A stretch of DNA of 64,000 bases from Ridgeia piscesae (Eukaryota; Annelida; Polychaeta; Sabellida; Siboglinidae): assembly GCA_025642075.2 (NCBI GenBank), contig JAODUO010000471.1, positions 1 through 64,000 on the forward strand. Direction: 5' to 3'. Under the pieces are notes generated by a model. The model made no database searches, had not been told where the DNA came from, and was given only the letters and a program-made list of their open reading frames with translations. The first letter of the stretch is position 1. The number at the start of each line of letters is the position of its first letter. A program made the translations under genes and the position numbers. Below, one piece after another: positions 40,661-64,000 of this stretch.

Positions 40661-42645
40661 GTGATAGTTGTTACGCCTCTCGATATTTAGGTCACAGTGA
40701 AATGGCTAGTAATTGTCTAGGGATATCTAGTGTAATATAAGATTTTGTCATCTTCTGGGTTTATAATGATGACAATCTTACTAACCTTTGATTGCAGTAT
40801 GAATGTTCTTTTTTGTCTGGAATTATCAACAGAACTGTCTGGTGCCTGAATTACAGATCGGTTAGACGCCGTTAGGCGGAGCCACTATTTGTCTGCATAG
40901 AGTACTGTAATAAAAATAACTTCGTTATAAATTATATCCGCCTTTTTACAATCACGTTGGACCCGTTAGATTGCGACGGTACCAGTATTCTTTCCGGATC
41001 ACCGAGCCTATGGAGTATGGTCTGGCCGGGGGAGTTAAGGCTTAATTAAGTGTAAAACCTTGGCTTGGGCAATTAAGTTTCTCACTCTACAAAGTCTAGC
41101 TAGGAGTAGGTCTAAGACTACTTTGCACCTCCAGTTTACTTAGCTGTATATTATAAATACAGCTAATACATATGTATTAGCTGTATTCATGAGTGCCTGT
41201 CTATAGACAGTAAAGGATATTTGTGTACGAGCTAGCAGTCTTCGGGAAATTGCCAGGTGGCTTAATTAAACATGGGTTATAATGCTTCCCAGAGAAGCTG
41301 ATCGAGATGGTGTTCGATTCAACAGCTAGGTCTGCTAGGGAGTAATGTGTAAAAAGTGCTTTGAGCAATCCTAAAGATTTGATACTGCGCTATATCAGAA
41401 TTTACCTTTTTTACTCTTGTCAAGTACGTGATAATTAATCGAGTTCGCATAGCCTACGTTACACTTAGCCTAGCTTTGCCAGCACTGGCAGCAGTGTTGA
41501 AACCATGGCAGTAATACAAAAAATATATTATTATCAATCAGAGCGACATGATATATTGGGGAGATAATAATTTATTAATATTTAGCCATTCATTAATTTT
41601 ACAGAGTTCTTCATTTATTATGGTTTCTGTACTTTTGTTATCGAGTGTCGCCATATCCATTCATTTGATGGCCTGGCGAACATTATTGCTAGGCAACTTG
41701 TCACGTGATGGACACGTCTGGTCAGCAGAATCACTTAATTATATTTTTTTAATATACAATAAACTTAATAATAAAAAATTGTGATGTAATACAAATAATT
41801 AATATGCTAAACATGATTTTAAAAGATTCGGTTTATTTAAGTTTCGCTTTTGAATCGTAGGGTATATTATAATTATATGGCCCCCTATATCAACATGTTG
41901 TGAAGCGTCACGAACGTTAGTGGGTGTGGCGCTGTAATAAGTAAAAAAATTATTGTTATTATTACTAAAATGTTGTAGCAAAAACTAGTTAACAAACTTA
42001 GTTAAATCGATAATAGTAAAACTAGATGGCAAATGGCAAAATGCATCCCTTAATTACCCATTTAAAAACACAGTATCCTGGTATATACAGTGACTAATAA
42101 TTTAAGGGGGAACTGAAACGCTGTAATAGCCATTGCCCAAATATAAGCACATACCAATTGGAGGATATGAACACGCGGAGCCACGGTATATTAAAAAAAA
42201 TTCAAACTTGGTATCTTTGACCACTGGGCGCCGCCATATTACGTTCAAGCTGCATTTGGTTTGACTATAGGCCTTATCCAATAAAAAAAAATCCATTTTT
42301 TTCCGATTTATCTCATCAATAGACATTTCTGCGCGGAAACAAAAATGTGGTGCCAAATGATATATGATAAGCGATATAGGCCTATAGATTAATAGTAAAT
42401 AACACGCGTATGTTTTTAGTTTGGTAGGAATTAAAGTCTGTTTCGCCGACGGAGCGCGTACGAGTTTGCGCGTTATTAATTACTTCATGAGTATTAATGA
42501 GGACCGACTAGTGTGGCGTTTGAAAAGATTTCATTGGTTGTAAATCGTTGTAATGTAATTAGGTTTTTTTATTTCGAACACACAGACAAATGATATTTTT
42601 ATCTATATAACGTTGCTAAGGCAATGGTTGTTCAAACGATAAGCC
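40661..42645. other. intergenic sequence with repeat relics
   Basis: No supported gene. A possible relative of the dispersed repeat is near 40855-40900, and a retroposon tail matching the one at 22.1 kb is at 41310-41405. Confidence 0.5.
41300..41408 (+). mobile_element. retroposon 3' tail related to the copy at 22.1 kb
   Basis: GTTCGATTCAACAGCTAGGT ... GTAAAAAGTGCTTTGAGC ... CTGCGCTATATCAGAATTTA matches the order of motifs at 22040-22145 and has the usual AAAGTGCTTTGAG ... GCGCTATAT tail of animal SINEs and LINEs. Confidence 0.55.
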
Positions 42646-42863
42646 TACTCCAGTCAGTGAGATATTCACAGCATTTACGTACACATGTATAGTATACATG
42701 TATAGTATATTGGTTGTGCATAGTAAATATGCACAAAGATCGTTAATAAACAATTAATTACAGTATAACTGAAGCACAGAACCAGTGACGTAAACCGCTT
42801 ACGTCACTGGCGCGTTCGAACATCCTACGCTAGGCCAAGGGTATTTGTTCACATCACTATAAC

Positions 42864-43704
42864 AGACGGACGGACGGACGGACGGACGGACGGACGGACG
42901 GACGGACGGACGGACGGACGGACGGACGGACGGACGGACGGACGGACGGACGGACGGACGGACGGACGGACGGACGGACGGACGGACGGACGGACGGACG
43001 GACGGACGGACGGACGGACGGACGGACGGACGGACGGACGGACGGACGGACGGACGGACGGACGACGGACGGACGGACGGACGGACGGACGGACGGACGG
43101 ACGGACGGACGGACGGACGGACGGACGGACGGACGGACGGACGGACGGACGGACGGACGGACGGACGGACGGACGGACGGACGACGACGGACGGACGGAC
43201 GGACGGACGGACGGACGGACGGACGGACGGACGGACGGACGACGACGGACGGACGAGGACGACGGACGGACGACAGACGACGGACGGACGGACGGACGGA
43301 CGGACGACGGACGACGGACGAGACGACGGACAGACAGACAGACGGACGACAGGACGGACGGACGGACAGGACAAGACGGACCAGAGACGGCGACGGTACG
43401 ACAGGACGGACGGACGGACGGACGGACAGACAGACGGACGACGGACAGACGGACGACGACGGACGGACGGACAGACGGACTGACGGCGCGACGACGGACG
43501 GAACGGACGGACGGAGGACGGACGGACGACGACAGGACGGACGGACAGGACGGACGACGAACGGACGACGGACGGACGGACGGACGGACGGACGGACGAC
43601 GGACGGACGGACGGACGGACGGACGGACGGACGGACGGACGGACGGACGGACGGACGGACGGACGGACGGACGGACGGACGGACGGACGGACGGACGGAC
43701 GGAC
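42864..43704. repeat. (GGAC)n microsatellite
   Basis: About 840 bp of GGAC with scattered single-base losses, most concentrated in the middle (43240-43560). It yields long S-V-R-P and R-T-D-G ORFs by repetition only. Confidence 0.97.
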
Positions 43705-43776
43705 AGCAGACATACAGATAGATAGAGACGGGGGCAGAGAGAGATAGAGAGAGAGACAGACAGACAAAAAGAGACA
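43705..43776. repeat. microsatellite flank duplicated at 47818-47888
   Basis: CAGACATACAGATAGATAGA GACGGGGGCAGAGAGAG and about 35 further bases are the same here and after the second (GGAC)n tract. Confidence 0.85.
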
Positions 43777-44548
43777 CTGGCGCGTACGAAAATCCTACGC
43801 TAGGCCAAGGGTATTTGTTCACATCACTATAACAATCATACACGAGGCCTTTGCCAAGCCTTGCCTTTTCCAACAATGCGCCAGTGACAAAAACGATTTG
43901 GCTTACGCCACTCATTCAGAGCGTCAATATGGCAGCGTCCGGAATGCAAGTTAGCATGTTTTTTGGTACAAATATATTATAATTAATTATTTATTAATTA
44001 TCTTTGTGCACAATTCATATGCACAACCAATATAGTGTACATATGTGAGTAAATACTATGAACCTCTCACTGACTGGAGTATCCCTTTAAGCGTACACAT
44101 AATTAGTACTACCATGACATATCGTATTATCTTTCGTCACATACAGACACGTGGAAATAGTGTGCCTGAGCCACCGGTATTAAGCATGCTCTGTACAATA
44201 TAATTATATAAAACTATCAAATGTGCGCAGTTTCTGTCCTTTCTCCAAAACCGTCCCATTCGGATTAACACGAATCCATTGCAGTCACTAATGTCTTCAG
44301 ATTCTTTCAGCTGCAGTGCGTTCATTTGTTCGATAGTCGATTGTTAGATCTCAGACATCCCGCGAAGTGACGCTGTGAGTGCCACACACGTTCGGTTCTG
44401 ATCAGTGTCCGTGCTCTCAATGATACAGACATGCCTCCATCCACTGGAAAGTAGTCAGGGCAGTACGTTGATACATGATTGAGTGAGTGAGTATGTCCCT
44501 TCGTGTGTGCGTGCGTACGTGCGTGCGTGCGCGCGCGTTGGGTATTGT

Positions 44549-44792
<244 letters not shown>

Positions 44793-44902
44793 ATGTGAGT
44801 GCGTGTGTGTGCGTGGTGAGGACAGCATGTGTATATACGCATTTGTTTGTTTAATTACGTGCGTGTCATTGTATGTATGCATTATGCATAATGCATATAT
44901 GC

Positions 44903-44980
44903 TGTTTGTTTGTTTGTTTGTTTGTTTGTTTGTTTGTTTGTTTGTTTGTTTGTTTGTTTGTTTGTTTGTTTGTTTGTTTG
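44903..44980. repeat. (TGTT)n microsatellite
   Basis: About 19 tandem TGTT units followed by three GATTGGTT units. Confidence 0.95.
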
Positions 44981-45212
44981 CTTGTCTTGTCGTTGATTGG
45001 TTGATTGGTTGATTGGTTTATTTTTGTAAGGTCGCGTGATAAAGAAATAAAAACTGCAATGATGTAACAAAGTTATTCAAAATAATCAGGAGCTTGATAT
45101 GGCTTAATAACTTTATCCAAACTGGTATATTGTTTAAAGAATTCCACCCCTACAGAAATGTAACTAAAACTTGAAATATTTACTTTGAGTATGAATGCCA
45201 TACACATTCGAC

Positions 45213-45245
45213 ACGCACGCACGCACGCAAGCACGCACGCACGCA
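45213..45245. repeat. (ACGC)n microsatellite at the LINE 5' junction
   Basis: Short ACGC run directly preceding the truncated LINE. The LINE may have inserted into it. Confidence 0.85.
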
Positions 45246-45249
45246 ATTA

Positions 45250-46428
45250 TTATTAAATAAAAGCAAAACTAAATATGGTTTTCCATATTCCTAATAAACG
45301 TATACAAGCTCTTACACTTAAAATAGATTATGTATATACTGAAAGAGTAGATGAATTTAATTTGCTAGGATTAATTTTAGACACTAATCTAAATTGGGGA
45401 AAACACACGGAGAAAAAAATATTAAATAAGTGTTCAAAAACAATTGGCGTATTAAACCGATTAAAATATGTATTACCATTAGACATAAAAGTGTTATTAT
45501 ATAACACCTTAATATTATCGTATATAAATTATTGTATTATGATTTTGCGATATCAAAGAAATAGAATTACAAGCATCCAAAAAAGGTTATGCGAATAATA
45601 ACCTTAAATACATATCATAAATTTTTCAAAAATCTTAATCTACTGAAAATAGAAGATATGTTAAAGTTACAAGAATTAAAATTTTATTTAAAATATATTC
45701 ATAAACAATTACCTTCGTATTTACTAAACTGGCAAATTATACCAAGTATTAATATACACAATTATAATACTCGTGCAAAAGATAATATACATACTTTTAG
45801 AGCTAAGCATGAATTTGCAATGAAATGTTTCAGACACAGCCTCCCAAATACCATAAATGAGACTCCTGATGCAATTAAAAACAAAATATACACTCACAGC
45901 TTGCATGGCTTTATAATTTATATAAAAACATGTTTGCAACTACAGTGATATATGTACTCTATCAAATTGTTACATATGTCAACTAAATTAATAAATACAA
46001 TATATGTTAATGTTCATTAGCCCATCTCCACACCACATAACATTTTCTTACTTAAAGCTAATATTTCCAAATAAACATTTGAGTTAGACATTTTGTATAC
46101 TAAGGACCATACTACTTTATACCATGAAATTATGGTGGCTCCTATGACAGCGACATTATTGTCTTAATAGGAGCTACCGACCCCAGTTTGTAAATGTTAT
46201 ATGATTGTGGTTCATTTTTTTATTTTGGTACAACAAGAATTACAATAAGTGCACACATTTGTATGTATTGTAGGCCTACCGTATAGACTTATAATAGTAT
46301 GTGAACATGATATAATATGTGTGTATGTATGCTTGTACATGTACTAACGAAATTGATGTACTTTCAACAAATTCCATACCTACTTGGGTTCAATAAATAT
46401 TATGGTTATGGTTATGATTATGGATAGT
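45250..46428 (+). mobile_element. 5'-truncated non-LTR retrotransposon (LINE) with frameshifted reverse transcriptase
   Basis: The first frame (to 45598) has MVFHIPNKRI, VDEFNLLGLILDTNLNWGKH, then NRLKYVLPLDIKVLLYNTLI and LSYINYC. This is the thumb/C-terminal part of a LINE reverse transcriptase, downstream of the catalytic FADD box, which is absent. The second frame (45589-45948) continues with MRIITLNTYHKFFKNLNLLK and ELKFYLKYIHKQLPSYL, so a single frameshift near 45590 breaks one ORF. AT-rich 3' UTR ends with AATAAA and TTATGG repeats (46390-46428), a typical LINE simple-repeat tail. CR1/Jockey-like group by appearance; exact clade not determinable here. Confidence 0.88.
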
Positions 46429-46601
46429 AGATTTCATATTTTACACCAGAAAACAAGTTCTAGATATTTCCACACATGGCGAAAAAACGCAATAACAATT
46501 ATACGAGCAACCAAACTTGGTACCGCTGCTAGGTCTTAGTATTCGAAATAAATAATATTGGTGTTTTTCCAGGCGGAGAACTCATCAAGTGGTTGTGAAT
46601 A

Positions 46602-61857
<15,256 letters not shown>

Positions 61858-64000
61858 CTGCAAGCGGTTGACATATGAGTCATAATTACAGCCTGTGTAT
61901 TCAAACTGCAATTTAACACATGCGCTTTTTATGTTTAATGCCCTACATTGGCGGGCAACAAACATACAGAACGGTGGCAACTGGCAATAACAAACACGCT
62001 ACACTAACTTGTTTATTGCAAGTAATACGGCCCACATCTTACAAGTTTGTGAATGTTATTGTTAGTTGAAAACCTTGAAGTAACATGATGCGACTGGTCT
62101 GTTGCAGAATATGTTATTAACTTAAACTACACAATACTTCCGTCCGTGTACCGGCAGACCTACATCCGATGAGTCGGTGGTGGGGTGGGTCAATGTACAA
62201 TGTAAATCCCCAGGCAGACAGCGATAAACACCAGGCTAACAAGAATAACCGGCATTCCAACACACTTGACTCAAACGTAATTATGTTTCTTAAAGATTTG
62301 CCTATGTTCCACTACCCAAAATCAGTCAGGGCGGTAAATAAGCTCATTGCTGAGTTGATTGTCTTGACTTGAATATGGGCACGTATATCCGGTCTAGGAT
62401 GTCGTTCAACGAAAGCACATGCGCGCGCGACTGGCGTGACCTAAGATGACCGATCACCTTTGACCCTATGCCAGAATGTCGAGACTGAGTTCATAACCCA
62501 CGCGGCGACTGTATTACGTAATAACCATTGTCACGTGGTATAGTGACGACCTACTTTTCCCTACATTGCATATTAAGATACAGTTTGGTGAGCGCACGTG
62601 TTCACGCCAGTAGACAGTTGCATGCATCCCAAATTTACAGAGATATTTATATGTCACGAAAATCCGTAGATTTGTATTTAACGTAGTACATGCTATAAAC
62701 TGCGCTGAAAACTACTGCTGTGGTGAAGTATAAAATTAACAATTATCTGGCAAGGGCGAGCTATACCTAAGTTGAACACTTAAATGTTTTAGAAATAATT
62801 TTAATACTGATTACATTATTTATTCATATATTTATTTTAATTAATTAATTATTATAACAAATCGTTATTATTGTAGGACATTTTATGTATTTTTTATTTT
62901 ACTTGTATATTTTTAGAGACAACGTATAATTTAATTTTACTTGTGTATTTTTAGAGACAACGTATTTTAATTAGTAGCATTTTAGTGGCATTTTATAATT
63001 TTATATATTTATAATTTTAAGTATAATACTAATTTATGTACACTTTTATTATTTAGTGAACACTCGATAAGCCATAGGCTTCCTTGTTCACATGCAATCT
63101 GGAGCTTGGCTCTGGACGGCAACTTGTTAAATCTTTCTTAAACCTGAGACAAGGAAAAACCCTGTTTTAACGTAAATTATGATATGCATGAGTCACGCAT
63201 AGTTTCGGCTGTCACAGTGTTCAAGCTGGTCAAAGATGTCGTTACCATTTGACATACACGTACATAAACAACACTCAAAACGAGGTGGAACGACATCCTG
63301 GCCCGAATATACATTCCAGACTGGTAAGCTGCGGGCCGAAAGTACGCGCTAACCTTTGACATATGCATAAACCGATTATAACCGGAAGTAGAACGACGTT
63401 CTGGGCCGGTTGACCGATTTAGGAGGCTTATGGGAACGTGCCCCTAGACATTTGAACGTTTCTTCCAAATGTTTTAACGTAGGTACGAAATATTTTGAAA
63501 TGCAGTTACGCGTGCCGGCAAAATACCCCTCCTTTCAGCACCACTTCCTCTCTTCCAATGTCATAATCCGAAGCAGCGCGACACCGAAATTAGAATAGTC
63601 CGCTGAAGTTCCGGTTACCCCCCCCCATATTTACATAAATTTCATTCCGACGCTCTGGTGGTCTCACATTCTAATGAGTTAGACGTGACCCTAACGACCG
63701 GCGTTACATCGGATTCTTGGCATCCACGGAAAATATACGCCACGCATTAGTAAGGTAGGAACACTTAGAATATACGTCAGCCACGGGATCGAAAGTTCAC
63801 TGCGTTTCTAAATCGCGACCCACCTCCTCCGAAATAAGACTAAATTTACCGTGATCTAATCGGTTATAATCCTGATATAGCTATTACAGTGTGTCGATCA
63901 CAATCCGTTGGGCCCTACCGCCATACGATAATGTGGGGATACCAGAAACTTAGAGTATATAGCAGTTTACATGTTATGAGTATATTGGTTAGGTGTTTGT
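61858..64000. other. no supported gene; 5' side of the calpain gene
   Basis: The calpain N-terminal exon should lie upstream of 61857, but I find no peptide of the expected kind on the minus strand here. 62800-63050 is strongly AT-rich. Short ORFs have no recognisable features. Confidence 0.5.

Larger units (their letters stand above)
42646..44081. mobile_element. foldback element with ~110-bp terminal inverted repeats enclosing a (GGAC)n tract
   Basis: 42646-42762 is the imperfect reverse complement of 43975-44081. Shared runs include TACTCCAGTCAGTGAGA, TATATTGGTTGTGCAT and TGCACAAAGAT. Inside, a direct repeat of about 58 bp (42805-42863 and 43775-43833, with CCTACGCTAGGCCAAGGGTA) brackets the microsatellite. 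No transposase ORF is visible. It resembles a MITE or foldback transposon that gained a microsatellite. Confidence 0.7.

Noticed and set aside
62169..62372. Plus-strand ORF of 67 codons as a gene
   Set aside because: No domain, no splice partner and no family resemblance; length is within chance.

Overview
This window is eukaryotic nuclear DNA from an intron-rich animal, most likely a marine invertebrate. A mollusc or other lophotrochozoan is my inference; nothing here fixes the species. The evidence is two multi-exon metazoan genes with GT-AG introns, a nuclear-type tRNA with Pol III boxes, decayed non-LTR retrotransposons, hAT-like and foldback elements, and an extreme load of micro- and minisatellites.

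Layout. 1-4657 is mostly gene-free, with a (TG)n/(TGCG)n tract, one copy of a dispersed repeat and a weak candidate two-exon coding fragment. 4658-19996 is one minisatellite of 42-bp units (about 365 copies). It is organised into three higher-order copies of about 4.5 kb plus a partial fourth. Five of its six frames are open, which makes huge spurious ORFs. 20064-22150 holds a decayed Gag-like relic, a 1.4-kb hAT-like element with perfect 8-bp target duplications, a LINE scrap inside it, and a retroposon tail.

22775-38037 (minus strand) is a complete FIGNL1 gene. I reconstructed 18 coding exons (1,947 nt, 648 aa plus stop) whose phases all agree. FIGNL1 is an AAA+ ATPase that controls RAD51 in homologous recombination; the AAA+ motifs and the FxxA and FVPP RAD51-binding motifs are present. 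Several introns carry tandem arrays next to, or built from, their own 3' splice sites. This is the most unusual signal in the window. Other introns hold partial copies of FIGNL1 exons.

38052-46600 is intergenic. It contains a tRNA-Arg(ACG), a foldback element enclosing a (GGAC)n tract, (TG)n and (TGTT)n tracts, and a 5'-truncated LINE on the plus strand.

46602-61857 (minus strand) is a classical calpain. I reconstructed 19 exons (1,839 nt, 612 aa plus stop) covering the protease core, the C2-like domain and the penta-EF-hand domain. The Cys-His-Asn triad is intact, but two EF-hand loops look degenerate. The N-terminal exon(s) before the Glu-Ile-Cys-Glu segment were not found. Calpain introns contain (GGAC)n, a 7-bp repeat, a 19-bp minisatellite, a small inverted-repeat element and a long purine tract 13 nt after a donor site. 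61858-64000 shows no supportable gene.

The two protein genes have no obvious joint pathway; they are adjacent in the same orientation with a tRNA gene between them.
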